Assembly (NCBI RefSeq): GCF_022811705.1
Contig: NZ_CP094528.1
Location: 186,001-250,000 of the forward strand
DNA length: 64,000 nucleotides
Direction: 5' to 3'
Source: Agromyces larvae
GTDB taxonomy: Bacteria; Actinomycetota; Actinomycetes; Actinomycetales; Microbacteriaceae
In this document: positions 1-8,408 of the stretch, piece after piece
Layout: each line of letters starts with the position of its first letter
Position numbering within the stretch: the stretch's first letter is position 1
Made by a program: the position numbers and the translations under genes
Notes under the pieces: generated by a model
Databases searched by the model: none
Told to the model about the DNA's origin: nothing
The model's input: the letters and a program-made list of their open reading frames with translations, nothing else

Positions 1-57
1 CGCGTAGCTCAGGTGCACGGCGATGATCTTGCCGGGCGTGGCGATGGCGGAGGTCAT
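1..57 (-). CDS. Fumarylacetoacetate hydrolase family protein, N-terminal fragment (HpaG-like)
   Basis: Only the first 19 codons lie in the window; the gene runs off the left edge. They read MTSAIATPGKIIAVHLSYA. The GKIIAVHLxY stretch resembles the start of FAH-fold 2-hydroxyhepta-2,4-diene-1,7-dioate isomerases/decarboxylases of the homoprotocatechuate pathway. It begins 28 bp after the hpaI stop on the same strand, with GAGGA upstream of the ATG, so hpaH-hpaI-FAH is probably one operon. In the pathway this enzyme acts just before HpaH. The call rests on a short segment and on context. Confidence 0.6.
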   Translation of the reverse strand, partial: MTSAIATPGKIIAVHLSYA

Positions 58-85
58 GGGCGTCCTCGTCTCGTGGGTGGAAGGG

Positions 86-952
86 TCAGTAGCTCGTGCG
101 GGATGAGCTCGAGGCATCCGGTTCGCCCGTCGCATCCGGCGCGCTCGGCCGCGACCCGACGAAGCGATCCGCGAGCGACTCGGTCGCGCGCGCGAGCAGC
201 GCGACGTCGGCGCCGACCGCCGCGAACGACGCACCCGCGGCGAGGTAGCGCTCGGCCTCGTCGGGCACGAACGCGTTGATGCCGGCCGGCTTGCCCGCCG
301 CCCGCGCGGCGCGGATCGCGGTGAGCGCCGCCTCGACGACATCGGGGTGGCTCGGCTGCCCGAGCAGCCCCATGGATCCGGCGAGGTCGGCCGGGCCGAC
401 GAAGATCGCGTCGACGCCGTCGACCGCGAGGATCTCCTCGACGTTCGCCACCGCAGCGGCCGACTCGATCTGCACGGTGAGGCTCACCGTCGACGAGGCA
501 TCCGCAAGATAGCCCTCGACCCGGTTCCAACGCGACGACCGCGCGAGCGACGCACCCACGCCGCGCACCCCGGCAGCGCCCGGAGCCGAGCCTGCGCCCG
601 GATACCGCACCGCGCGCACCAGTTCGCGCGCGTGCTCGGCCGAGTCGACCATCGGCACGAGCAGGTTCTGCACGCCGAGGTCGAGGTACTGCTTCACGAC
701 GACCGTGTCGCCGATCGGCGGGCGCACGACCGGCGCGACCGGGTACCCCGACACGGCGTAGAGCTGGTGCAGGATCGTCTGCAGGTCGTTGGGGGAGTGC
801 TCGGCGTCGATGAGCACCCAGTCGACGCCGCTGCCCGCGACCACCTCGGCCACGAGCGGGCTGGCCGAGCACACCCACAGGCCGATCTGCGGGCGGTCGG
901 CCGCGGCGAGGCGCGCCGCGAACGTGTCGGGGAGGTTCATTCGAATCGGCAT
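86..952 (-). CDS. hpaI: 4-hydroxy-2-oxoheptane-1,7-dioate aldolase (HpcH/HpaI family)
   Basis: A class II, metal-dependent aldolase of 288 residues that splits 4-hydroxy-2-oxoheptane-1,7-dioate into pyruvate and succinate semialdehyde, the last step of homoprotocatechuate meta-cleavage. Recognised by PQIGLWVCSASP, DWVLIDAEHSPND, the substrate/metal segment VQIESAAAVANVEEIL, and VDAIFVGPADLAGSMG, in family order. An insert of about six residues rich in Gly/Ala sits in the RYP-GVRGVG loop. I chose the ATG at 952 because GGGAG lies nine bases upstream; an in-frame ATG at 940 forms an ATGA overlap with the hpaH stop but has no Shine-Dalgarno. The gene overlaps hpaH and is translationally coupled to it. 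Confidence 0.9.
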   Translation of the reverse strand: MPIRMNLPDTFAARLAAADRPQIGLWVCSASPLVAEVVAGSGVDWVLIDAEHSPNDLQTILHQLYAVSGYPVAPVVRPPIGDTVVVKQYLDLGVQNLLVPMVDSAEHARELVRAVRYPGAGSAPGAAGVRGVGASLARSSRWNRVEGYLADASSTVSLTVQIESAAAVANVEEILAVDGVDAIFVGPADLAGSMGLLGQPSHPDVVEAALTAIRAARAAGKPAGINAFVPDEAERYLAAGASFAAVGADVALLARATESLADRFVGSRPSAPDATGEPDASSSSRTSY

Positions 953-1722
953 GTCACGGCTCCCAGGTCTCGGTAGTCGGCGTGCACGGTGTCGCCGCGC
1001 TCGACCCACATCGGGCGGGTGAACGAGCCCGCGAGGATGATCTCGCCGGCCCCCAGCGCCTGCCCGTGCTGGGCGAGCTTGTTCGCGAGCCACGCGACGC
1101 CCATCGCCGGGTGGCCGAGCACGGCGGCGGCGACGCCCGACTCCTCGATGGTCTGGTTGCGCGAGAGCAGCGCCGACACCCAGCGCAGATCGACCTCGTC
1201 GACCTTCACCGGGCGGCCGCCGAGCACCATCGCGCCCATCGCGGCGTTGTCGCTGATGGTGTCGACGATGGTGCGGCCCTGCAGCTCGATGTGCGAGTTC
1301 AGGATCTCGAGCGCGGGCACGACGTAGGCCGTGGCATCCAGCACGTCGAAGATCGTGGTGTGCGGGCCCTCGAGCCGGTCGGCGAGCACGAACGCGAGCT
1401 CGACCTCGATGCGCACGTTCGAGAACCGGTCGAACTCGACCGTGGAGCCCGACTCGATGACCATGTCGTCGAAGATGACGCCGTAGTCGGGCTCGGTGAT
1501 GCCGGTCGCGACCTGCATCACCTTCGAGGTGAGGCCGATCTTGCGCCCGACGAGCCGGGCGCCGGCGGCGGCGCGGCGGTCGGCCCAGCGGCGCTGCACC
1601 GCGTAGGCGTCGTCGATCGTCATGTCGGGGTGCCGGGCGGTGAGCAGCGGCACGGTGGTGCGGTCGCGGTCGGCGGCGACGAGTTCGTCGGCGATCGCGT
1701 CGCGGGTGGCGTCATCGAGCAT
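937..1722 (-). CDS. hpaH: 2-oxo-hept-4-ene-1,7-dioate hydratase
   Basis: Hydratase (261 residues, normal length) that adds water to 2-oxohept-4-ene-1,7-dioate to give the HpaI substrate. It belongs to the FAH-like hydratase/decarboxylase fold. Visible family segments are GRKIGLTSKVMQVATGI, EPDYGVIFDDM, the metal-ligand stretch RIEVELAFVLA, and the C-terminal GEIILAGSFTRP. GTGGAG precedes the ATG by six bases. First gene of the minus-strand hpa operon; a palindromic ATTGTATACGAT 32 bp upstream is the likely operator. The steps upstream in the pathway (ring-cleavage dioxygenase, semialdehyde dehydrogenase) are not in the window and may lie to the left. Confidence 0.92.
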   Translation of the reverse strand: MLDDATRDAIADELVAADRDRTTVPLLTARHPDMTIDDAYAVQRRWADRRAAAGARLVGRKIGLTSKVMQVATGITEPDYGVIFDDMVIESGSTVEFDRFSNVRIEVELAFVLADRLEGPHTTIFDVLDATAYVVPALEILNSHIELQGRTIVDTISDNAAMGAMVLGGRPVKVDEVDLRWVSALLSRNQTIEESGVAAAVLGHPAMGVAWLANKLAQHGQALGAGEIILAGSFTRPMWVERGDTVHADYRDLGAVTCRFE

Positions 1723-1753
1723 GGTTCTCCACGTCGTCGGGGTGATATCCGAA

Positions 1754-1765
1754 ATTGTATACGAT
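1754..1765. promoter_or_regulatory. GTATAC-centred near-palindrome upstream of hpaH
   Basis: ATTGTATACGAT is a 12-bp inverted repeat with one mismatched pair, 32 bp upstream of the hpaH ATG. Symmetric GTATAC-centred sites are typical of GntR (FadR/FCD-type) regulators; that assignment is family knowledge, and no GntR gene is visible in the window. On the minus strand TACAAT within it could serve as a -10 element, so binding would block transcription. Confidence 0.5.
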
Positions 1766-1934
1766 CCGCGTGGTCGCGCAAGTCGCCAGCCGGCTCGGCC
1801 GTTTCGCGGATCCGGAATTTCAACGCAACACGCCGGGCATGCGAACCCGATCAGCGGCGAGTCGCGCGATTCCTCCTGATCCGCGTGAACGAGGTTCGCG
1901 GGGCGTGGACTTGGGTGAGGCGGGGAGGGTCGCG

Positions 1935-3596
1935 CTAGGCGTTCACACGGATGATCTCGTGCTGGTAGGGCGCCATCACGGTCGGGGATATGCGGCAGTC
2001 GAGCAGCAGGAAGCGTCGCCGATCGGATGCCTCGCCGGCCCAGGTACCGAGCCGGTCGAGGTCGGCGAGCTCGCGCACGACGACGCCCTCGGCGCCGACT
2101 GCCGCAGCGAGGGCGGCGAAGTCGACCTCGGGAATCCGCATCGGCGCCTGCGCGAGGCCCTTGCGACCGTAGAGGTGCACCTCGGCGCCGTAGGCGGCGT
2201 CGTTCCAGACCACGGCCAGGCCCCGGCCGCCGGCGGTGCGCACGGCGGTCTCGAGGTCGGCCAGTGCCATCAGTCCGCCGCCGTCACCGGTGGTCAGCAC
2301 GATCGTCGACGAAGGCTTGGCCGCTGCGGCGCCCGCGACGCTCGGGAACCCGAGCCCGATCGACTGGTACGCCGTGCCGACCATGACCATGCGGTCGGGC
2401 GACGCGATCGGCCAGTACATGTTCGCCCAGCCGATGAAGTGCCCGCCGTCGGAGACGACGACGCGGTCCTCGGGCAGCAGTTCGGCGACGCGCTGCGCGA
2501 CCGCGCGGGGGTCGAGGCGGCCGTCGTCGGCGAGGCCGTCGGCGCGGTCGGGCCTCGGGTAGACCCGCAGCGGCTCGAGGTCGATCGATTCGCGCCACCC
2601 CGACGGCGTCGCATCCAGCTTCGCCAGTTCCGCGACGAGCGCACGGGCCACGACGGCGGCATCCCCGCGCACGAACCCCCCGACGTGCGGGTGCGTCGCC
2701 GCCGGCGAGACATCCACCTGGAACACCCGCGTGCGCGGCGCGAACAGCTCGCCGAACCGCATCGTGAACTGGTTCATCGACGCGCCGAACACGACCGCGA
2801 CGTCGGCCTCGCGCACGAGCGCCATCGCACCCTCGGTACCGAACCCGCCGGTGACGCCCAGGTCGTAGCGGGTGTCGGGGAACACCCCGCGCCCGAGCGC
2901 CGTGCCGGCCGTGATCGCCCCGGTCGCCGCGGCGAGCTCGCCGAGCGGCTCGCTCGCCCCGGCCAGCCACGCCCCGCGGCCGGCGAGCAGGAAGGGCCGG
3001 CGAGAGCGGGCGAGCGCATGGGCGAGCTCGGCGATCACGCCGGTCGCATAGGGGCTGGCGGGGGTGAGCGGAACCGGATGCCGCAGGGCCGGCGCCGGCG
3101 GAACCTCGCCCGCGTCGAGCGCGGCGACGTCGTACGGCAGCGCGAGGACGACCGGTTGCCGACGCGCCAGTGCGTGCTCGATGGCGAGGACGACGGTGGC
3201 CGCGGCATCCGTTCGCCCGACCGTGTAGGTGCGTGCGCCGACCGCGGAAGCGAGCGCGATCTGGTCGACGTCCCAAGCGCGGCGGCCGGCGGTGGGCTGG
3301 TCGCCGACGACGAGCACGAGCGGCACCTCGGCCTGCACCGCTTCGGCGAGCGCGGTCAGCGTGTTCGTGAAGCCGGCTCCGTAGGTGGCGGTCGCGGCGG
3401 CCAGCCGGCCCGACGCGCGGAAGTAGGCGTCGGCGGCGACCACGCCGCCCGCTTCGTGCCGCACCGCGGTGAACACCACGTCGGTGTCGTGGTCGAGGGC
3501 GTCGAGGAACCAGGCGTTGCCGTTGCCCATCAGGCCGAAGACGTGGCCGACATGGGCGGCGAGGGTGCGGGCGACGTGGGTGGAGACGGCGGGCAT
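1935..3596 (-). CDS. Thiamine diphosphate-dependent enzyme (acetolactate synthase/benzoylformate decarboxylase superfamily)
   Basis: A 553-residue three-domain ThDP enzyme. The N-terminal pyrimidine-binding domain carries the cofactor-activating glutamate in AVRHEAGGVVAADAY; the C-terminal pyrophosphate domain carries GDGGGLMALADLETAV followed by WNDAAYG, the GDG-N Mg/ThDP motif. The substrate cannot be read from sequence: a 2-oxo acid decarboxylase or lyase is likely. Being next to the hpa genes and sharing a GTATAC site with hpaH suggest an arylpyruvate or related oxo acid, but this is inference. I start at the ATG at 3596, where GAAAGG precedes it; an upstream in-frame ATG at 3722 would add 42 residues lacking family similarity and would cover the promoter region. 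Alternatives: acetolactate synthase-like protein of unknown role. Confidence 0.82.
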   Translation of the reverse strand: MPAVSTHVARTLAAHVGHVFGLMGNGNAWFLDALDHDTDVVFTAVRHEAGGVVAADAYFRASGRLAAATATYGAGFTNTLTALAEAVQAEVPLVLVVGDQPTAGRRAWDVDQIALASAVGARTYTVGRTDAAATVVLAIEHALARRQPVVLALPYDVAALDAGEVPPAPALRHPVPLTPASPYATGVIAELAHALARSRRPFLLAGRGAWLAGASEPLGELAAATGAITAGTALGRGVFPDTRYDLGVTGGFGTEGAMALVREADVAVVFGASMNQFTMRFGELFAPRTRVFQVDVSPAATHPHVGGFVRGDAAVVARALVAELAKLDATPSGWRESIDLEPLRVYPRPDRADGLADDGRLDPRAVAQRVAELLPEDRVVVSDGGHFIGWANMYWPIASPDRMVMVGTAYQSIGLGFPSVAGAAAAKPSSTIVLTTGDGGGLMALADLETAVRTAGGRGLAVVWNDAAYGAEVHLYGRKGLAQAPMRIPEVDFAALAAAVGAEGVVVRELADLDRLGTWAGEASDRRRFLLLDCRISPTVMAPYQHEIIRVNA

Positions 3597-3739
3597 GCGG
3601 AAGCCTTTCGAGACGGTGACGGATGCTTCGTTCCGTATGTGTCTCGCGCGGCCGGCGGCGTTGCCGGCCGGGCTTCGTGCCCATTTTTCGAGCACCGGCG
3701 CGGCGATCGGGAGATCGCGCAACGCCTGGACGTGGTCGA

Positions 3740-3747
3740 GTATACGA
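3740..3747. promoter_or_regulatory. GTATACGA element upstream of the ThDP-enzyme gene
   Basis: GTATACGA repeats the core and right flank of the site in front of hpaH (GTATACGA at 1757-1764). It lies 144 bp upstream of the ThDP gene start. Two copies upstream of two adjacent minus-strand transcription units suggest one regulator for both. Confidence 0.4.
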
Positions 3748-3786
3748 CGGCTCGAACCGGCTGAGCGGTGCGAGTTGTGTTTCTTG

Positions 3787-3803
3787 TCAACAGTTGTAGA
3801 CTA
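3787..3803 (+). promoter_or_regulatory. Operator TCAAC-AGTT-GTAGA overlapping the -10 of the ABC importer
   Basis: TCAACAGTTGTAGACTA: inverted repeat TCAAC/GTAGA (one mismatch) with four bases between. The right arm forms the -10 TAGACT (3797-3802); TTGTGT at 3775-3780 is a candidate -35. The same palindrome recurs at 14974, 17436, 19298 and 21204. Confidence 0.6.
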
Positions 3804-3947
3804 ACCGCACGGCACACCGGAGTGACCGCTCGAGTCGTCCCTCTGACGGGCATTCCGGGACCTGCGCTCCACGCGCGAACCGAGGAACCGGCCGACGAAA
3901 CCACAGCGCACGTCCTCATCCCTGCACCGGCTACGAGAGAAGAAGAC

Positions 3948-5483
3948 ATGAAGAAGGCACTGGCGGCTATCTCGCTCACCGCTGCTGCGGCGCTCGCGCT
4001 GACGGCGTGCAGCTCCGGCTCAGAACCGCCCGCCGCGGAAGGCGGCGACATCGCCGCCAAGCCGCTCAGCATCGGCAACTTCCTGGACGTGACCAGCTGG
4101 GACCCGTCGCTCGCCGACATCGGCTTCGACGGCCCCTACCTGTCCGCGGTCTACGACCCGCTGCTCGCGATCGACGCCGATGGCGAGCCGCAGCCCGCCC
4201 TCGCGACCGACTGGGAGACCTCGGACGACTTCCTCACCATCACGATGGACCTCCGCACCGACACGACCTTCTCGGACGGCGCCGCGTTCGACGCCGACGC
4301 GGCCGTGAAGAGCCTCGACTACCTCAAGGCGGGCGTCCGCTCGCAGGAGGCGTACCGCAACGTCGAGAGCTTCGAGGCCGTCGACGAGGACACCATCGCC
4401 ATCCACCTCACCCAGCGCGACGACACGATCCTGTACTACATGGGCCTCGGCCGCAGCTACATGATGTCGCCGAACGCGATCGACGCCGGCACCCTCGCCG
4501 AAGCCCCCGTCGGCTCCGGCCCGTACACGCTGGGCGCGAGCTCGGTGCCCGGCGCCGAGTACCACTTCGACAAGGTCGCCGACCACTGGGCCGCCGATGA
4601 GTTCCCGTTCGACCCGCTGACGATCACGCCGCTGAGCGACGCGACCGCGATGCTGAACGGCATGCAGAGCGGCCAGTTCCAGCTGATCTACGGCGACAAG
4701 GCCGGCACCGACATGGCGCCGGACATGGGCTGGAACGTGGCGAGCGGCCTCGCGACCTGGGTCGGCCTGCAGTTCAGCGACCGCGCCGGCGCGACCGAGA
4801 TGGGCAAGCCGCTCGGCGAGCTGAAGGTGCGCCAGGCGCTGAACTACGCCTTCAACGGGCCCGAGCTGGTCGAGACCATCGGCCAGGGCGTCGGCGAGGC
4901 GACGAACCAGCTGTTCCCCGTCGGCACGCCCGGCTACGTCGACTCGATCACCGACATGTACGCGTACGACCTCGACACGGCGAAGTCGCTGCTCGCCGAG
5001 GCCGGCTACGCCGACGGCTTCGAGATCACGATGCCGATGGCGCCGCAGTTCCAGGCCTGGCAGGCGATCGTCGAGCAGACCTTCGGCGAACTCGGCATCC
5101 GGGTCACCTGGAAGGAGACCGACTTCATGTCGTACATGTCGGTCGCGCCCGACTACCCGATGTTCCTCGCGGTCATCGCGATGGACTCGAACCCGATCGC
5201 GACCGTGCAGCGACAGATCGCCGAACCGCAGTGGTACAACCCGACCCCGGGCATCGAAGCGTTCCCCGAGGTGCAGGCGCAGCTCGACGTCGTGCTCACC
5301 GCCGAGCGCGGCGACGCCCAGATCGCCGAGGTCGAGAAGCTCAACCAGCTCGTGACCGAGCAGGCGTTCTTCTCGATCTGGAGCCAGTCGACGAACACCT
5401 ACATCACGACCGCCGACTTCGAGGTCACGCCGATCACCGGCATGATGTTCCCGACCCTCCGCCAGATCGCGGTCGTCGGCTGA
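3948..5483 (+). CDS. ABC transporter substrate-binding lipoprotein, family 5
   Basis: Extracytoplasmic solute-binding protein (511 residues) of the peptide/nickel/opine family. The N terminus is a lipoprotein signal: MKK, a hydrophobic run, then lipobox LTAC with the lipidated cysteine near residue 23. Family-typical segments include VYDPLLAIDADGEPQPALATD (given here as two overlapping parts, VYDPLLAID and QPALATDWE), DGAAFDADAAVKSL, and VRQALNYAFN. The ATG at 3948 has GAGAGAAGAAG upstream; in-frame codons before it encode no signal. First gene of the importer, followed after 67 bp, across a GC hairpin, by the permease genes. Ligand unknown; the family also carries oligosaccharides and aromatic conjugates. 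Confidence 0.9.
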   Translation: MKKALAAISLTAAAALALTACSSGSEPPAAEGGDIAAKPLSIGNFLDVTSWDPSLADIGFDGPYLSAVYDPLLAIDADGEPQPALATDWETSDDFLTITMDLRTDTTFSDGAAFDADAAVKSLDYLKAGVRSQEAYRNVESFEAVDEDTIAIHLTQRDDTILYYMGLGRSYMMSPNAIDAGTLAEAPVGSGPYTLGASSVPGAEYHFDKVADHWAADEFPFDPLTITPLSDATAMLNGMQSGQFQLIYGDKAGTDMAPDMGWNVASGLATWVGLQFSDRAGATEMGKPLGELKVRQALNYAFNGPELVETIGQGVGEATNQLFPVGTPGYVDSITDMYAYDLDTAKSLLAEAGYADGFEITMPMAPQFQAWQAIVEQTFGELGIRVTWKETDFMSYMSVAPDYPMFLAVIAMDSNPIATVQRQIAEPQWYNPTPGIEAFPEVQAQLDVVLTAERGDAQIAEVEKLNQLVTEQAFFSIWSQSTNTYITTADFEVTPITGMMFPTLRQIAVVG

Positions 5484-5491
5484 CCATCCCA

Positions 5492-5519
5492 GGGGCGGGG
5501 CCGGCGACGGCCCCGCCCC
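5492..5519 (+). terminator. Intra-operon GC hairpin after the binding-protein gene
   Basis: GGGGCGGGGCC (5492-5502), six-base loop, GGCCCCGCCCC (5509-5519): a perfect 11-bp stem without a T-tract. Its place between binding protein and permease fits a partial terminator or mRNA-stabilising stem that keeps binding protein in excess; that role is inference from similar operons. Confidence 0.6.
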
Positions 5520-5550
5520 ACCGGTCCACCCCCACCGACCAGGAGTCCCG

Positions 5551-6492
5551 ATGCTCACCTTCACGCTCAAACGGCTCGCATCCGGCGTGATCCTGCTGTT
5601 CGTCGTGTCGACGGCGACGTTCTTCCTCGCCTACACGGCGATCCCCGACCCCACCCTGGGCCTGCTCGGCAGCGCCGCGACGCCCGATGCGCAGGCCGCG
5701 CTCGCCGAGCGGATCGGCACCGATCGACCGGTGCTCGTGCAGTACTTCGAATGGCTCGGCGGGCTGGTTCAGGGCGACCTCGGCACCTCGTGGAAGAACT
5801 TCCAGCCCGTCAGCGCGCAGATCGCCGTCAAGCTGCCCGTCACCCTCTCGGTGGTGACGCTCTCCATCCTCCTGTCCGCCGTGCTCGGCGGCGTGCTCGG
5901 CGTGCTCGCCGGACTGCGCCCGAACACCTGGATCGACCGGGTGGTCAAGGCCGGCGCCGTGATCCTGTTCGCGCTGCCCGGGTTCTGGGTCGCGCTCGTG
6001 CTCGTCATGACGTTCGCCGTGCAGCTCCAGTGGTTTCCCGCGGTCGGCTACGTGCAGCCGACCGTATCGCTGCCCGACTGGCTGAGGTCGATCACCCTGC
6101 CGGCGATCTCGCTCGCCCTCGGCGCGGTGGTGATGATCGCCGAGCAGCTCCGCAACGCGATCATCCAGGCCGACGGTCAGGACTACATGCGGACCCTGCG
6201 CAGCCGCGGTCTCTCGCAGCCGCGGCTCGTGACGCACCTGCTGCGCAACTCCGCCCCGCCCTCGCTCACGATCCTCGCCCTCATGTTCGTGGGCCTGCTC
6301 TCGGGGGCGATCATCGTCGAGCAGATCTTCGCGTTGCCGGGCATCGGGCCGCTGACGCAGTCCTCGTCGCAGAACGGCGACATCCCGATGCTGCTCGGCA
6401 TCACCGTCATCACGGTGATCTTCGTCGTGATCATCAACTTCCTCCTCGACGTCCTCCTCGGCTGGATCAACCCGAAGGTGCGTGTGAAATGA
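5551..6492 (+). CDS. ABC transporter permease (DppB/OppB type)
   Basis: 313-residue inner-membrane permease: one N-terminal segment (residues 10-28), a periplasmic loop, then five more hydrophobic segments. Family marks are DRPVLVQYFEWLGGLVQGDLGTSW (shown here only in part, QYFEWLGGLVQGDLG), the EAA-like loop with DYMRTLRSRGLS, and PGIGPLTQ near the C terminus. AGGAG lies just upstream of the ATG. It overlaps the next gene by ATGA, so the pair is coupled. Works with the fused permease/ATPase and the second ATPase. Confidence 0.92.
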   Translation: MLTFTLKRLASGVILLFVVSTATFFLAYTAIPDPTLGLLGSAATPDAQAALAERIGTDRPVLVQYFEWLGGLVQGDLGTSWKNFQPVSAQIAVKLPVTLSVVTLSILLSAVLGGVLGVLAGLRPNTWIDRVVKAGAVILFALPGFWVALVLVMTFAVQLQWFPAVGYVQPTVSLPDWLRSITLPAISLALGAVVMIAEQLRNAIIQADGQDYMRTLRSRGLSQPRLVTHLLRNSAPPSLTILALMFVGLLSGAIIVEQIFALPGIGPLTQSSSQNGDIPMLLGITVITVIFVVIINFLLDVLLGWINPKVRVK

Positions 6493-8408
6493 CCGCTCCG
6501 CTCACCGACCGCATCGACTCGCGCGAGCGCGAGCGCGGGCGCGGTTCGACCTTCGTCCGTCTGCTGAAGCGGCCCGCGGGTGCGATCTCGCTCGCGGTGC
6601 TCCTGCTCATCGTGCTGGTGGCCGTGTTCGCGCCGCTGCTCGCCCCATACGACCCGAACTTCGTCGATCTCACGATCACCCGGGCGCCGCCCAGCGCCGA
6701 GCACCCCCTCGGCGGCGACACGACCGGTCGCGACGTCCTCAGCCGGCTGATCTTCGGCACGCGGATCACCCTCTGGGGCGCGTTCGTCGCGGTCGCCACC
6801 TCGATCGTGATCGGCGTGCCCTCGGGCCTGGCGGCCGGATACTTCGGCGGCAAGACCGACCGCATCGGCACCTGGATCTCGGACGCCGTGCAGTCGGTGC
6901 CCGGCATGATCATCCTGCTCATCGTGGGCTCGAACACCGGCAACAACTTCGACATCCTGATGGTGACCGTCGGCGTGTTCATGGCACCCGGCTACTTCCG
7001 CCTCACCCGCTCGACCGTGCTCGCGGTACGGAACGAAGCGTACGTCGACGCCGCCCGCGTATCGGGGCTCTCGAACGCGCGCATCATGGGCCGGCACGTG
7101 ATCCGGCCCGTGGTCGCACCGATCGTGATCCAGTCGGCGCTCACCGCCGGCATGGCGATGGGCATGCAGGCCGGCCTGCAGTTCCTCGGCATCGGCGGCG
7201 GCACGACCCCCGGGTGGGGTGCCGCGATGAACGAGGGCTTCCGGGTCATGCGCACCGACCCGCTGCTGCTGCTCTGGCCCTCGCTCGCGCTCGGCATCTC
7301 GATCGCAGCGCTCGCCGTGCTCGGTTCGACGCTCGCCGACGTCATCAGCGTGAAGACGCCGATGCTGACCAAGCGGCAGCGTCGCAGGATCGCGCAGAAG
7401 AACGCCGCAGCCCTGCCCGCCGACGCGGTCGAGACGGTCACCGGTTCGGTCTCGCACGCCGCCGCCGACTCAGCGGTGCGCCTCGAGAACCTGCGGGTGA
7501 AGTACGAGACCACCAACGGCGCCGTCGAAGTGGTGCACGGCATCACGCTCGACGTCGCGCCCGGCGAGGTGCTCGGCATCGTTGGCGAGTCCGGTTCGGG
7601 CAAATCGCAGACCGTGTTCTCGATGCTCGACCTGCTGCCGAGCTCGGGCTACTGCACGGCGGACGCGATCTGGATCGGCGGCGAAGACGTGACCCGGCTC
7701 CCGCGATCCGCTCGCGCGAAGCTGCTCGGCCACCGCATCGGCTACGTGCCGCAGGAGCCGATGACGAACCTCGACCCCTCGTTCACGATCGGCCACCAGC
7801 TGACGGAACCGCTGCGCGCCGTGCACGGGCTCAGCCGCGCCGACGCCAAGGCCCGTGCGCTCGCGATGCTCGAACGCGTCGGCATCGCCGACCCCGCCCG
7901 CGTGATGCGCTCGTACCCCCACGAGCTCTCGGGCGGCATGGCGCAGCGCGTGCTCATCGCGGGGGCGATCGCCGGCAAGCCGTCGGTGCTGGTCGCCGAC
8001 GAACCGACGACGGCGCTCGACGTGACGGTGCAGGCCGAGGTGCTCGAGCTGCTCCGCGAACTGCAGCAGGAGTACCGGATGGCGCTGGTCATCGTCACCC
8101 ACAACTTCGGCGTCGTGGCCGACATCTGCGACCGGGTCGTCGTCATGCGCTCGGGTTCGATCGAGGAGATCGGCGAGGTGTCGCGGCTCTTCTCCGCGCC
8201 CGAGAGCGAGTACACGCGCGAGCTCATCGCCGCATCGCTCGACGGAGCCGAGAGCCGACGCGAACTCGATCGCGCCGGTCTGCGACCGGCGGTCGGCGAC
8301 GCGATCGATGGGGGCGCGATCGATGGGGGCGCGGCCGGGCCGGCATCGGCTTCGGCGGCGCAGACGGATGCCTCGACCGAGGCGCAGACCGAGGAGGTCC
8401 GGGCATGA
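6489..8408 (+). CDS. Fused ABC permease (DppC type) and ATPase (DppD type)
   Basis: One 639-residue chain. Residues 1-290 are a DppC-type permease with APYDPNFVDL, HPLGGDTTGRDVLSRL and the EAA loop EAYVDAARVSG (183-193). After a charged linker (TKRQRRRIAQKN, about 294-305) comes a full ATPase: Walker A GESGSGKS (366-373), signature LSGGMAQR, Walker B VLVADEPTTALD, and a switch histidine in VTHNF. The C-terminal tail holds an exact repeat of IDGGA and is rich in Ala/Ser/Thr. No stop codon or frameshift separates the halves. Such fusions occur in some actinobacterial family-5 importers. The start overlaps the previous stop (ATGA) and the end overlaps the next start. Confidence 0.92.
   Translation: MTAPLTDRIDSRERERGRGSTFVRLLKRPAGAISLAVLLLIVLVAVFAPLLAPYDPNFVDLTITRAPPSAEHPLGGDTTGRDVLSRLIFGTRITLWGAFVAVATSIVIGVPSGLAAGYFGGKTDRIGTWISDAVQSVPGMIILLIVGSNTGNNFDILMVTVGVFMAPGYFRLTRSTVLAVRNEAYVDAARVSGLSNARIMGRHVIRPVVAPIVIQSALTAGMAMGMQAGLQFLGIGGGTTPGWGAAMNEGFRVMRTDPLLLLWPSLALGISIAALAVLGSTLADVISVKTPMLTKRQRRRIAQKNAAALPADAVETVTGSVSHAAADSAVRLENLRVKYETTNGAVEVVHGITLDVAPGEVLGIVGESGSGKSQTVFSMLDLLPSSGYCTADAIWIGGEDVTRLPRSARAKLLGHRIGYVPQEPMTNLDPSFTIGHQLTEPLRAVHGLSRADAKARALAMLERVGIADPARVMRSYPHELSGGMAQRVLIAGAIAGKPSVLVADEPTTALDVTVQAEVLELLRELQQEYRMALVIVTHNFGVVADICDRVVVMRSGSIEEIGEVSRLFSAPESEYTRELIAASLDGAESRRELDRAGLRPAVGDAIDGGAIDGGAAGPASASAAQTDASTEAQTEEVRA

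Larger units (their letters stand above)
3597..3947. other. Divergent intergenic region between ThDP enzyme and ABC importer
   Basis: This 351-bp stretch holds no convincing gene. It carries a GTATACGA element at 3740-3747 facing the minus-strand ThDP gene, and a plus-strand promoter for the ABC operon (TTGTGT at 3775-3780, 16-bp spacer, TAGACT at 3797-3802) overlapped by the palindrome TCAAC-N4-GTAGA. From 3804 to 3936 lies an untranslated leader in which I see no clear riboswitch fold. Confidence 0.6.

Noticed and set aside
7375..7480. Permease-ATPase fusion as a sequencing artefact
   Set aside because: The linker is in frame with normal codon bias and no premature stop; similar fusions are known, so I keep it as real.
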